Source of the DNA: Clostridia bacterium | GTDB taxonomy: Bacteria > Bacillota > Clostridia > Christensenellales > QALW01 | NCBI GenBank assembly: GCA_017964345.1 | Contig: JAGCSD010000138.1 | Location: forward strand, 1-13,520 | Direction: 5' to 3' | DNA length: 13,520 bases | Part shown: positions 1 to 6,317 of the stretch, piece after piece | How positions within the stretch are numbered: the stretch's first letter is position 1 | Layout of the letters: each line of letters opens with the position of its first letter | Notes under the pieces: model-generated | Databases searched by the model: none | Told to the model about the DNA's origin: nothing | Seen by the model: the letters and a program-made list of their open reading frames with translations, nothing else | Program-made: the position numbers and the translations under genes

Positions 1-489
1 AAGAAAGCAGGCGTGCGCGTCAAGCTTGACGACCGTGACGCGTCCCCCGGCTGGAAGTTCAATGAGTGGGAAATGAAAGGCGTTCCGCTGCGCTTGGAGA
101 TCGGACCGAAAGATATCGAAAAACAGCAGTGCGTGCTGGTGCGCCGCGATACGCATGAAAAACTCTTTGAGCCGCTTGAGGGCATCGAAGCCCGCGTGAA
201 CGGGCTTTTGGCGCAGATCCAGAAGGATATGCTCGAGGCGGCGCGCAAGCACCGTGACGAGCATACCACGCACGCGGAAAACTGGGACGATTTCAAAACG
301 GCGATCGAAAACAAAAATTTCGTGTTCGCCCCGTGGTGCGGCGAAACCGAGTGTGAGCTGGCGATCAAGCAGGAAACCGGCGCGACGACGCGGAATATTC
401 CGTTTGAAGGTCATGACGCCGACGGCTGCACCTGCGTGCATTGCGGCAAAAAAGCCAAAACGAAGATCTATTTCGCGAAATCATATTGA
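1..489 (+). CDS. proS: Prolyl-tRNA synthetase, C-terminal part (5' end outside window)
   Basis: This is the 3' end of a type-3 (archaeal/eukaryote-like) prolyl-tRNA synthetase, the cytoplasmic enzyme that charges tRNA-Pro. The reading frame is open from the first base, so the gene starts upstream of the window. The fragment (162 residues) starts inside the anticodon-binding domain: it contains LDDRDASPGWKFNEWEMKG followed by VPLRLEIGPKDIEKQQ, both typical of class II ProRS. It then enters the extra C-terminal zinc-binding-like domain of this subtype, with cysteine codons at 337, 352, 427, 433 and 442. The protein ends in KIYFAKSY; a C-terminal tyrosine is characteristic of this ProRS subtype. 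The next gene starts 48 nt downstream on the same strand, with a hairpin in between. The family assignment is secure; catalytic motifs 1-3 lie outside the window and cannot be checked. Confidence 0.95.
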   Translation, partial: KKAGVRVKLDDRDASPGWKFNEWEMKGVPLRLEIGPKDIEKQQCVLVRRDTHEKLFEPLEGIEARVNGLLAQIQKDMLEAARKHRDEHTTHAENWDDFKTAIENKNFVFAPWCGETECELAIKQETGATTRNIPFEGHDADGCTCVHCGKKAKTKIYFAKSY

Positions 490-495
490 AAACAC

Positions 496-517
496 GAGCG
501 GCATAGCGATGCCGCTC
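496..517 (+). terminator. Short hairpin between proS and the phosphohexomutase gene
   Basis: A perfect 9-bp stem, GAGCGGCAT (496-504) and ATGCCGCTC (509-517), closes an AGCG tetraloop. It is followed by CTTCTTT, a weak pyrimidine/U tract, and then directly by the ribosome binding site of the next gene. It could be a weak or partial terminator of proS, or simply a processing or stabilising hairpin. I see no clear promoter between it and the next start codon, so some read-through into the next gene seems likely. Confidence 0.5.
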
Positions 518-537
518 CTTCTTTGGAGGGGAGAAAA

Positions 538-2061
538 ATGCTGAACCCGGAATGGGCAAGCCTGAAAAACGGATCGGATATTCGCGGCGTCGCCATAGGC
601 GGCGAAAACGGACAGGGTGATCTGACGGACGAAGTCATTGAAAAAATCACCGACGCGTTCGTTCTTTGGCTGAACAAAAAAACAGAAAAAACGTCCTTGC
701 GCGTGGCGGTGGGACACGATTCGCGCCTGTCGGCCGACCGCATACGCGCGACGGTCCTGCGCACACTTCAAAAACGCGGCGTGACCGCTCTCGACTGCGG
801 CTTGATCAGCACGCCCGCGATGTTTATGACGTGCATTGTACCGTCCGCCGCGTGCGACGGTTCGATCCAGATCACCGCCAGTCACCTGCCTTTCGACCGT
901 AACGGACTGAAATTTTTCACCAAGGCGGGCGGATGCGAAAGCACGGAGGTGGAAGAAATCCTGCGTTTGGCGCAGGAAGGCGCGTGCGCGCCGGAGGCGC
1001 GGGGCAGTGTGGAAATATGCGATTTTTTGACGGTTTACACCGATCTGCTAACGCGGAAAGTGCGCGAGGCGGTGAACGATGAGGAAGATTTCGACCATCC
1101 TTTGCGCGGATTCAAGATCGTGGTGGACGCGGGCAACGGTGCCGGCGGTTTTTACGCCACGCGCGTATTGGAACCGCTGGGCGCGGACATTTCCGGCAGT
1201 CAGTTTTTGGAGCCGGACGGGCGTTTTCCCAACCACATTCCCAATCCCGAAAACGCGGCGGCGATGGCGTCGGTTTCGCGGGCGGTGCTTGCTGCCGGGG
1301 CGGATATGGGGTTGATCTTCGATACCGACGTGGATCGCGCCGGCGCGGTGGATTCCCGGGGGCGGGAAATCAACCGTAATCGGCTGATCGCGCTGATCTC
1401 CGCCATTTTATTGGAAGAACGCACGCCGGCGGTGATCGTGACCGATTCCGTGACATCCGACGGGTTGACGAAGTTCATCGACAATCGCGGCGGTATGCAC
1501 CGCCGATTCAAGCGCGGGTACAAAAACGTGATCAACGAGGCGGTTCGCCTCAATCGCGAAGGGCAATACTGTCCGCTGGCAATCGAAACAAGCGGTCACG
1601 CCGCGTTGAAAGAAAACTATTTTCTCGATGACGGCGCGTATCTGGTGACGAAACTGCTGATCAAGGCGGCACAGCTTCAGAAAGAAGGCAAAAAGCTCGA
1701 AAACCTCTTGATCGGGTTGGAAGAACCCGCCGAGAGCCGCGAGGCGCGCCTGCCGGTTCTCGCGCCGGACACCCGCGCTTACGGCGCGCAGGTGATCGAG
1801 GCGGTCACGGAATTCGCCCGAACGAGCGACGGCTGGAGTCTTGCACCGGACAACTGCGAGGGCGTGCGTGTATCGTTCGCGCCCGAATCGGGCGACGGGT
1901 GGTTTTTGCTTCGTCTGTCCCTGCACGAACCGATCCTGCCGCTGAATATCGAAAGCAACGCGGTCGGCGGGGTCAAAACGATCGCCCGGCGGCTTTATCC
2001 CGTGCTGCGCGATTTTGACCTGCTTGATCTGACGCCTCTGCAGGTCCTGATGACCGACTGA
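538..2061 (+). CDS. Phosphoglucomutase/phosphomannomutase-family alpha-D-phosphohexomutase
   Basis: This cytoplasmic enzyme of the alpha-D-phosphohexomutase superfamily (507 aa) should interconvert hexose 1- and 6-phosphates. The four family landmarks are visible. The phosphoserine loop is TASHLPFDRNGLK with Ser115. The magnesium loop is DTDVDR at 262-267. The sugar-specificity loop is ETSGH at 350-354. The phosphate-binding region NCEGVRVSF begins near 439. The last one replaces the usual RxSGTEP motif and fits the subgroup ending in a GWFLLRLSLHEPILPLNIES-type tail, also seen in plant plastid homologues; it is not a standard GlmM. I chose ATG 538 because GGAGGGG (526-532) lies just upstream; an in-frame TTG at 523 lies ahead of that site and is less likely. 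A strong terminator follows. Whether glucose or mannose phosphate is preferred cannot be read from the sequence. Confidence 0.9.
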   Translation: MLNPEWASLKNGSDIRGVAIGGENGQGDLTDEVIEKITDAFVLWLNKKTEKTSLRVAVGHDSRLSADRIRATVLRTLQKRGVTALDCGLISTPAMFMTCIVPSAACDGSIQITASHLPFDRNGLKFFTKAGGCESTEVEEILRLAQEGACAPEARGSVEICDFLTVYTDLLTRKVREAVNDEEDFDHPLRGFKIVVDAGNGAGGFYATRVLEPLGADISGSQFLEPDGRFPNHIPNPENAAAMASVSRAVLAAGADMGLIFDTDVDRAGAVDSRGREINRNRLIALISAILLEERTPAVIVTDSVTSDGLTKFIDNRGGMHRRFKRGYKNVINEAVRLNREGQYCPLAIETSGHAALKENYFLDDGAYLVTKLLIKAAQLQKEGKKLENLLIGLEEPAESREARLPVLAPDTRAYGAQVIEAVTEFARTSDGWSLAPDNCEGVRVSFAPESGDGWFLLRLSLHEPILPLNIESNAVGGVKTIARRLYPVLRDFDLLDLTPLQVLMTD

Positions 2062-2082
2062 TCTGCCCGACGCGCTCATAAA

Positions 2083-2148
2083 GAAAAAGACGCTGCGCGA
2101 ACGAAGAAAGATGAAAACAGGTCTTTCTTCGCGCGGGCGTCTTTTTTT
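2083..2148. terminator. Long bidirectional rho-independent terminator between convergent genes
   Basis: The outer stem AAAAGACGC (2085-2093) pairs with GCGTCTTTT (2137-2145). The inner stem pairs GAAGAAAGA (2103-2111) with TCTTTCTTC (2122-2130), with small bulges and a short CGCG helix between them. The + strand has a T run at 2142-2148, and the A-rich left flank gives a U run on the - strand. It therefore can serve both the phosphohexomutase gene (+) and rpiB (-), which converge here. Confidence 0.85.
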
Positions 2149-2190
2149 GAATGAAACGGCGGTATGATGATCAACGGGCGACCGCTCGGT

Positions 2191-2631
2191 TTATTGCTCG
2201 CTCTCGATTTTTCGGATCTTCTCCAACCGGCGCACGTGCTGAGCGCCGATAAAGGAAGCGGAAAGCCAAGCGTCCACGATGTCCTTTGCCAGTTCGCACC
2301 CCGTTACGCGGGCGCCGAGCGCCAACATATTGCTGTCGTTATGCTCGCGCGTAGCGTGCGCGGAATAGGTGTCGGAACAAAGGGCGCAACGGATGCCTTT
2401 GACCTTGTTGGCGGCAATGCTCATGCCGATGCCCGTACCGCAGATCAGAATGCCTTTTTCGCATTCCCCGCTGACAACGGCTTTCGCCGCGGCATAGGCG
2501 AAATCGGGATAGTCCACGCTCTCTTCGGAATCACACCCGAAGTCTTTTATATTGAAGCCTTTTTTAAGCAGATGTTCTTTGATCAGGCATTTGAGCTCAT
2601 ATCCGCCGTGGTCACATGCCAGCGCGATCAT
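2191..2631 (-). CDS. rpiB: Ribose-5-phosphate isomerase B
   Basis: RpiB interconverts ribose 5-phosphate and ribulose 5-phosphate in the non-oxidative pentose phosphate pathway, in the cytoplasm. The 146-residue length matches the RpiB/LacAB family. Visible motifs are the N-terminal ACDHGG phosphate/sugar-binding segment, DYPDFA at 40-45, the ILICGTGIGMSIAANK anion-hole loop with the catalytic cysteine at 64, and REHNDSNML with the conserved His/Asn pair. The start ATG overlaps the stop of the upstream DUF1858-type gene (ATGA, 4 nt), so the two are translationally coupled and should share the promoter at 2887-2915. A LacA/LacB (galactose-6-phosphate isomerase) role is possible within the family, but there are no lactose genes nearby and the GTGIG loop sequence fits RpiB. 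Confidence 0.95.
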   Translation of the reverse strand: MIALACDHGGYELKCLIKEHLLKKGFNIKDFGCDSEESVDYPDFAYAAAKAVVSGECEKGILICGTGIGMSIAANKVKGIRCALCSDTYSAHATREHNDSNMLALGARVTGCELAKDIVDAWLSASFIGAQHVRRLEKIRKIESEQ

Positions 2632-2843
2632 GCGTCCTCACCGCCCGCCGCTAAAAATTTGTTGATCAGATCGAGCATCTCGTCCGCGTTCAATCCGTGG
2701 ACCATGCAGGCTTCCTCTAACGTTTCGCCCTGCGCGCTCGGGCAGGACACACAGAACATTCCGTTGCCGATAAACAGCGCCGCGACGTCCGCGTTCATCT
2801 CTAAAATTTCACCGATGGTGTTTTGTTTGGTGGCTTGTTTCAT
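2628..2843 (-). CDS. Small DUF1858-type redox-disulfide protein
   Basis: This 71-residue cytoplasmic protein resembles the DUF1858 / hybrid-cluster-protein-associated redox disulfide family. The recognisable core is TIGEILEMN, then AALFIGNGMFCVSCPSA with a CxxC pair, then ETLEEACMVHGLNADEML. The family is thought to act as a small thiol/disulfide or metal-binding module; its substrate is not established. I chose the ATG at 2843 rather than upstream in-frame codons because AAAGGGGAA precedes it at good spacing and the family begins close to this methionine. It is the first gene of a two-gene unit and its stop overlaps the rpiB start by 4 nt. No hybrid-cluster protein gene is visible in this window. 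Confidence 0.85.
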   Translation of the reverse strand: MKQATKQNTIGEILEMNADVAALFIGNGMFCVSCPSAQGETLEEACMVHGLNADEMLDLINKFLAAGGEDA

Positions 2844-2886
2844 GATTTCCCCTTTCCGCGCCTTGCGGCGCACGTCTTTCCTGTTT

Positions 2887-2915
2887 ATTTTAGCACAAAG
2901 CCGAAAAAAAATCAA
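2887..2915 (-). promoter_or_regulatory. SigA-type promoter of the DUF1858-rpiB unit
   Basis: Read on the - strand, TTGATT (2915-2910) is followed by a 17-bp spacer and TAAAAT (2892-2887). A TG dinucleotide sits one base upstream of the -10, making it an extended -10 element. It lies about 44 bp ahead of the ATG at 2843. The assignment comes from spacing and sequence only. Confidence 0.75.
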
Positions 2916-3051
2916 ACGCAATTATACGGAAAAAGCGGTTTTTCCGGCTTGTTTTGTCACCTGACCGCATTCGACAAAACAAGTTCTTTTCTTTTTTGCG
3001 CGTCCGATGTATGATAGGAGAACAACAAACGAAAAGAGAGAAGGAGATCGT

Positions 3052-3843
3052 ATGGGACGAACCATCGTGGTGACCAGCGGCAAAGGCGGCGTGGGGAAAA
3101 CCACCGCGTGCGCGAATATCGGCTGCGCGCTCGCGCAGCAGGGCAAGGAAGTGCTGCTCATTGATACCGATCTGGGACTGCGTAATCTGGATACGGTTTT
3201 GGGACTGGAAAACCGCATCGTGTTCGATATTGTGGACGTGATCGAAAACAAATGCCGCATTCGGCAAGCTATTCTGAAGGACAAGCGGTGCGAGCATCTT
3301 TCCTTTATGCCCGCCAGCCAGACGCGGGACAAAAACGCGATCCGAGAAGAACAGATGCGCCATTTGCTTGACGAACTGCGCCCGCAGTACGATTTTATTC
3401 TGCTCGATTCACCCGCCGGTATCGAACAGGGTTTCCGCAACGCCGTGGCGGGCGCGGAGGAAGCGCTTGTCGTCTGCACACCGGAAGTCTCCAGCGTCCG
3501 CGACGCCGACCGCGTGATCGGGCTGATGGCGGCAAGCGACATCGCGCACGTTTCCCTTGTCGTCAACCGGATCAAGCCGGAACTTGTGCGAAGCGGTGAT
3601 ATGCTGTCGCTTGAGGACGTGGAAGATATTTTGGGACAGAAAGCGTTCGGCGCCGTACCGGACGACGCGTCCATCGTGCGCGCCACCAATCTGGGTGAGG
3701 CGGCGGTGTTCATGCCCTCGAGCCGCGCGGGGAGGGAGTATATAAACATCGCTATGCGTCTTTTGGGCGAAAACATTCCCCTTGCCTCTCCCGGCGGTCT
3801 GCAGGCGCTTATGAATCGGCTGTTCCCGCGCCGCGTGGGATAA
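3052..3843 (+). CDS. minD: Septum site-determining ATPase MinD
   Basis: MinD is the membrane-associated ParA-family ATPase that positions the division septum and cycles on the membrane under MinE control. The 263-residue protein has the deviant Walker A motif GKGGVGKTT at 10-18 with both lysines, the A' motif LLIDTDLGLRNLD (Asp38/Asp40), and Walker B FILLDSPAG (Asp119). A C-terminal amphipathic membrane-targeting helix lies around 248-263 (GGLQALMNRLFPRRVG). The start ATG 3052 has AAGGAG upstream; the in-frame ATG at 3007 has no such site and would add a non-family extension. The divergent gene upstream means it needs its own promoter: TATGAT at 3010-3015 is a candidate -10, but no convincing -35 is visible. 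minE follows 12 nt later. minC is not upstream, where clostridia often have it. Confidence 0.97.
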   Translation: MGRTIVVTSGKGGVGKTTACANIGCALAQQGKEVLLIDTDLGLRNLDTVLGLENRIVFDIVDVIENKCRIRQAILKDKRCEHLSFMPASQTRDKNAIREEQMRHLLDELRPQYDFILLDSPAGIEQGFRNAVAGAEEALVVCTPEVSSVRDADRVIGLMAASDIAHVSLVVNRIKPELVRSGDMLSLEDVEDILGQKAFGAVPDDASIVRATNLGEAAVFMPSSRAGREYINIAMRLLGENIPLASPGGLQALMNRLFPRRVG

Positions 3844-3855
3844 GGGGGCGAAAGT

Positions 3856-4128
3856 ATGTTCGCGTTTCTGAAAAAAAGCTTCACGAAGAACGGCTCCCGC
3901 AAAGCGGCGAAGGACCGGCTGATGGCGGTCGTGTCGCGTGACCGCGCCAACGTTTCGGCGGAATTCCTTCTGCGCCTGACGACCGAATTGCTCGATGCCG
4001 CCGCCAAGTATATCGTGCCGGACTACGATAGCGTGTCCATTCGCATCGAGCGGCGCGGTACCGGCGCGTGTCTGTGCGCTACTCTGCCCGTGGTGGCGTA
4101 CGTCGATCCGCTCAGGCAGGGGGAATAA
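3856..4128 (+). CDS. minE: Cell division topological specificity factor MinE
   Basis: MinE stimulates the MinD ATPase and restricts the Min inhibitor to the poles. The 90-residue length fits the family. The N-terminus MFAFLKKSF is the membrane-targeting segment. It is followed by the anti-MinCD/contact region AAKDRLMAVVSRDRANVSAEF and a C-terminal dimerisation domain (VSIRIER...CLCATLPVV). GGGGG just ahead of the ATG and the 12-nt gap after minD indicate an operon. Downstream, the usual continuation into rodA is interrupted by the AT-rich islet (see the secreted protein and XRE entries), so minDE transcription probably ends near 4171-4200. Confidence 0.93.
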   Translation: MFAFLKKSFTKNGSRKAAKDRLMAVVSRDRANVSAEFLLRLTTELLDAAAKYIVPDYDSVSIRIERRGTGACLCATLPVVAYVDPLRQGE

Positions 4129-4151
4129 AAAACGCCGCGAAAAAAGCGGCG
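4127..4151 (-). terminator. Terminator for the islet's secreted-protein gene
   Basis: On the - strand, the stem CGCCGC (4151-4146) pairs with GCGGCG (4138-4133) around a 7-nt loop. It is followed by a run of six Ts (4132-4127). It lies about 30 nt past the stop of the - strand gene and ends one base pair inside the end of minE. Confidence 0.7.
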
Positions 4152-4169
4152 GAAAAAATCGGCACAGCA

Positions 4170-4200
4170 GCAGTGCGGTTATTTTACCGTACTGCCTTTT
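4170..4200 (+). terminator. Possible weak + strand terminator after minDE
   Basis: The stem GCAGTGCGGT (4170-4179) pairs with ACCGTACTGC (4186-4195), including one G-T wobble, around a TATTTT loop. It is followed by CTTTTAG. The T tract is short, so termination of minDE here is plausible rather than sure. The hairpin overlaps the last codons and stop codon of the opposing gene. Confidence 0.4.
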
Positions 4201-4601
4201 AGTGTTTTGGTAAATTCAACTGTTCCGCCTTTTGAAACGTCAATTACCACACTGCGGGGATTAATGTATGCACCCTGCGATTGAATTTTTATTTTTGTAG
4301 TGGTGGTAACACCAAAATAAGCATTAAAAGAGAGTTTGTAATTTCGGTTTGCATCAATATAATATCCTGCTCCGTCAATCACAACATAGATTTGCTTGCA
4401 TGAATTGTTTTTAATTATGATGGTGTTTGATTGTCTTAACCCACTATTCTTAAACGTAACCTTTGCTTCACCGACGATTTGCCCGCCATAGCCGTCTCTA
4501 TAGGTAAGCGTTTTGGAAGCCGCAAACGCAGGAATTTGCATTGTAAACAATAATACCGCGAACAGCAGAATAGTCACGATTTTTTTCATTGCTTTGTTCA
4601 T
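4179..4601 (-). CDS. Small secreted beta-rich protein of unknown function
   Basis: I do not recognise this family. The 140-residue protein has a clear Sec signal peptide: MNKAMKK, a hydrophobic stretch at 8-21, then an AFA signal peptidase I site with likely cleavage after Ala27. The mature part of about 113 residues is rich in Thr, Val, Ile, Lys and Gly with alternating hydrophobic patterns (TIIIKNN, IYVVIDGAGYYI, TTTTKIKIQSQ, VVIDV), suggesting an all-beta fold. It has a single cysteine (SCKQ) and no obvious catalytic motif. The start ATG has AGAGGAG about 9 nt upstream. Codon use is visibly more AT-rich than in minDE and rodA, which suggests acquisition. It diverges from an XRE regulator across a palindrome at 4639-4668, so it is probably that regulator's target. 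Confidence 0.8.
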   Translation of the reverse strand: MNKAMKKIVTILLFAVLLFTMQIPAFAASKTLTYRDGYGGQIVGEAKVTFKNSGLRQSNTIIIKNNSCKQIYVVIDGAGYYIDANRNYKLSFNAYFGVTTTTKIKIQSQGAYINPRSVVIDVSKGGTVEFTKTLKGSTVK

Positions 4602-4638
4602 TTTAGTTTTCTCCTCTCATTAATAGATAGCCGATTTT

Positions 4639-4668
4639 TATGTTTGCACCTATATAAGTGCAAACATA
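4639..4668. promoter_or_regulatory. Perfect 11-bp inverted repeat, likely XRE operator over divergent promoters
   Basis: TATGTTTGCAC (4639-4649) and GTGCAAACATA (4658-4668) are exact reverse complements separated by CTATATAA. Each arm contains TTGCAC, a -35-like hexamer. With 17-bp spacing the + strand reaches TATTAT (4667-4672) and the - strand reaches TAAAAA (4640-4635). A further TATAAT lies at 4683-4688 on the + strand without a good -35. A dimeric repressor bound here would cover both divergent promoters. The protein-DNA link is inferred from position and symmetry. Confidence 0.7.
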
Positions 4669-4729
4669 TTATAACAAACGCATATAATGAAGTCAAGGAC
4701 TTTTTCAAAAAAGCGCAAAGGTGAAGAAC

Positions 4730-4957
4730 ATGAACGCAAAAATAGAAAAAGCAATCGGAAACAATATCCGTGTATTACGGGAAAAAGCGGGCTTGACGCA
4801 AGAACAGCTTTCCGCCAGATTGCAAGTAAGCGGCTGTGATATTACAAGAAGCGCCCTTGCAAAAATAGAAGTCGGGCAAAGGCACTTATATCCGGATGAG
4901 ATTATGGCGATAAAAACAATCTTGGTTGTTTCTTTTGAAGAGATATTTCATATTTGA
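4730..4957 (+). CDS. Small XRE-family helix-turn-helix regulator
   Basis: This 75-residue protein is almost entirely a single XRE/Cro-CI type HTH domain: IGNNIRVLREKAGLTQEQLSARLQV is helices 1-2, and the recognition region is in CDITRSALAKIEVGQRHLYPDE. It should be a DNA-binding repressor or activator acting as a dimer. I chose ATG 4730 because AAAGGTGA precedes it; a GTG at 4721 is inside that ribosome binding site. Its own terminator follows at 4965-4993. It diverges from the secreted-protein gene, with the palindrome between them; the simplest reading is autoregulation plus control of that gene. No ligand-sensing domain is present, so any signal must act on the HTH itself or through a partner. 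Confidence 0.9.
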   Translation: MNAKIEKAIGNNIRVLREKAGLTQEQLSARLQVSGCDITRSALAKIEVGQRHLYPDEIMAIKTILVVSFEEIFHI

Positions 4958-4964
4958 ATTTACC

Positions 4965-4993
4965 AAACGCATTTCTGTACGGAATGCGTTTTT
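4965..4993 (+). terminator. Rho-independent terminator after the XRE regulator
   Basis: The stem AAACGCATTTC (4965-4975) pairs with GGAATGCGTTT (4981-4991), including one T-G wobble, around a TGTAC loop. A T run extends to 4993. It separates the XRE gene from the rodA promoter. Confidence 0.85.
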
Positions 4994-5049
4994 ATGATCG
5001 TCTGCAGAATCGGCGCACTGCTTTTCCCAAAAAAGACCGTTCCCGGCGC

Positions 5050-5078
5050 TTGATAAACGGAAAAAAGTATGGTACAAT
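5050..5078 (+). promoter_or_regulatory. Strong SigA-type promoter of rodA
   Basis: TTGATA (5050-5055), a 17-bp spacer and TACAAT (5073-5078), with TGG directly upstream of the -10 forming an extended -10. It lies about 29 bp ahead of the start codon, so the leader is short. It gives rodA and the two downstream genes their own transcription, independent of minDE. Confidence 0.85.
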
Positions 5079-5106
5079 ATATATATCATTTTCGGGAGAG
5101 CGCGAT

Positions 5107-6264
5107 ATGTGGCTGTTCGATAAACGAAAACTGCATAATATCGAATACATCCTGCTGATCATCGTAACGGTGATCGCCTTGTTCGGGCTGCTCGCCATTT
5201 TGATGGCGACGGCGGATCCCGCCACGGGCGGGGAGGAGGCGACGCTGTTTGAAACGCTGTCCCGCTTGAACTTCACCACGATCAAATGGCAGCTCATTTG
5301 GATATTCGTCGGGTTTGTCGCCATGGCGGCGGTCGCGTGGCTGGACTATCACATCTACGCCCGCATCTGGTATGTGGTGGGGATCGTCTGCTTGGGATTG
5401 ATCGTATTTACTTCCTTTAAGGGAGCCGAACACGGCGGCACGCGCGGATGGATCGATATCCCCTTGGGCGGCAGTAAGTTTATGTCGTTCCAGCCTACCG
5501 AAATCGGCAAGTTGGGATTGATCCTGTTGCTTGCCAAAACGATTTCCGCTAAAGAAAACCTGAATTCTTTCAAAGACCTGTTGTGGACGTTCGGTGTTAT
5601 GCTCGCGTTTACCGGCGCGCTTTTGACGCAAATGGACATCGGTACGTCGCTCGTGTATGTCTTCATCTTTATCGTCATGCTCTTTGCCGGCGGTATCAAG
5701 TGGCAGCACCTGCTTCTGATTTTCGGCGCGGGCGCGCTGGCGTGCGTGGCGCTGTGGTTTCTGATGGGTGAAAAACAGCAAAGCCGTATCTTGAATTTCC
5801 TAAGCGGAGAGGAAGTCGATCAGCTTCGCTACGCCAAGATCGCCATCGGCTCCGGCGGATGGACGGGAAAGGGCGTATTAGGCGAAAATTCGATCAGCCA
5901 AAACGGTTTTATTTTCGCCATCAGCACCGATTTCATCTTTGCCGCCATCGGGGAATCTCTCGGGTTTTTCGGCGGCTTGGCGCTGATCCTCATTTATGTG
6001 GGCATGGAAGTGCGTATGTGGTATCTGATGACGCATAAGGCGTATGACCGCTTCGGCGCCATGATCATCGTGGGCGTGATGGCGCTGTTCATGTTCCACA
6101 TTTTTGAAAACATCGGGATGGTGATCGGTATCATGCCGATCACGGGGATCCCCTTGCCGTTTATTTCATACGGCGGCTCGAATTTCCTGACGAATATGAT
6201 CGCCATTGGCTTGGTCGAGAGCGTGTGCATCAACCGCCCGATCGAACCGTTTTCCGAAGTGTAA
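5107..6264 (+). CDS. rodA: SEDS-family peptidoglycan polymerase RodA (rod shape)
   Basis: RodA is the multi-pass membrane glycosyltransferase that polymerises lipid II for lateral wall elongation together with a class B PBP. The 385-residue protein begins with a short cytoplasmic MWLFDKRKL segment and has about ten hydrophobic segments. SEDS landmarks are RGWIDIPLGG, FQPTEIGKL, QMDIGTSLVY (usually QPDLGTA), STDFIFAAIGE with the conserved Asp275, and the C-terminal ITGIPLPFISYGGSNFLTNMIAIGLV signature. The ATG 5107 has GGGAG upstream; longer in-frame starts from 4954 would run through the terminator and promoter and are rejected. The neighbourhood (minDE upstream, spoIVF-type genes downstream) fits RodA rather than FtsW. 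It is driven by the promoter at 5050-5078. Confidence 0.93.
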   Translation: MWLFDKRKLHNIEYILLIIVTVIALFGLLAILMATADPATGGEEATLFETLSRLNFTTIKWQLIWIFVGFVAMAAVAWLDYHIYARIWYVVGIVCLGLIVFTSFKGAEHGGTRGWIDIPLGGSKFMSFQPTEIGKLGLILLLAKTISAKENLNSFKDLLWTFGVMLAFTGALLTQMDIGTSLVYVFIFIVMLFAGGIKWQHLLLIFGAGALACVALWFLMGEKQQSRILNFLSGEEVDQLRYAKIAIGSGGWTGKGVLGENSISQNGFIFAISTDFIFAAIGESLGFFGGLALILIYVGMEVRMWYLMTHKAYDRFGAMIIVGVMALFMFHIFENIGMVIGIMPITGIPLPFISYGGSNFLTNMIAIGLVESVCINRPIEPFSEV

Positions 6265-6278
6265 AACCGCATAAAACC

Positions 6279-6311
6279 ACGCCCCCGCACATACGATTTG
6301 TGCGGGGGTGT
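6279..6311 (+). promoter_or_regulatory. Stable GC hairpin over the next gene's ribosome binding site
   Basis: A 13-bp stem pairs 6279-6291 (with CCCCCGCACA at 6282-6291) to 6299-6311 (with TGTGCGGGGG at 6299-6308), around a 7-nt loop, with one G-T wobble. It is followed by TTTGATTTT, an interrupted T tract. The 3' arm contains GGGGGTG, the only visible ribosome binding site for the gene starting at TTG 6318. It may be a leaky rodA terminator, an RBS-sequestering element, or both. Confidence 0.6.
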
Positions 6312-6317
6312 TTGATT

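Noticed and set aside
1408-2079. - strand open frame (223 codons) opposite the phosphohexomutase gene
   Set aside because: It is antisense to a gene with all catalytic motifs, with no start signal and no recognisable domain.
2164-2964. Long + strand open frame (266 codons) opposite rpiB and the DUF1858 gene
   Set aside because: It lies antisense to two well-supported genes with motifs and overlapping starts, and its translation matches no family.
2954-3015. Full promoter for minD using TTGTCA (2954) or TCGACA (2971) as -35
   Set aside because: Neither has a -10 at 16-18 bp. TATGAT at 3010-3015 has no matching -35, so only a tentative -10 is noted under minD.
4179-4957. Secreted protein plus XRE gene as a toxin-antitoxin system
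   Set aside because: The genes are divergent rather than co-operonic and the putative toxin is exported, so the usual architecture does not fit. A regulator-target pair is simpler.
4157-5021. AATCGGC near both ends of the islet (4157-4163 and 5008-5014) as a target-site duplication
   Set aside because: Seven bases is short, flanking bases do not match, and the second copy lies beyond the XRE terminator. Chance is a sufficient explanation.
4954-5106. N-terminal extension of rodA from an ATG at 4954
   Set aside because: It would translate through a terminator and the rodA promoter and lacks a ribosome binding site. ATG 5107 with GGGAG fits the family N-terminus.
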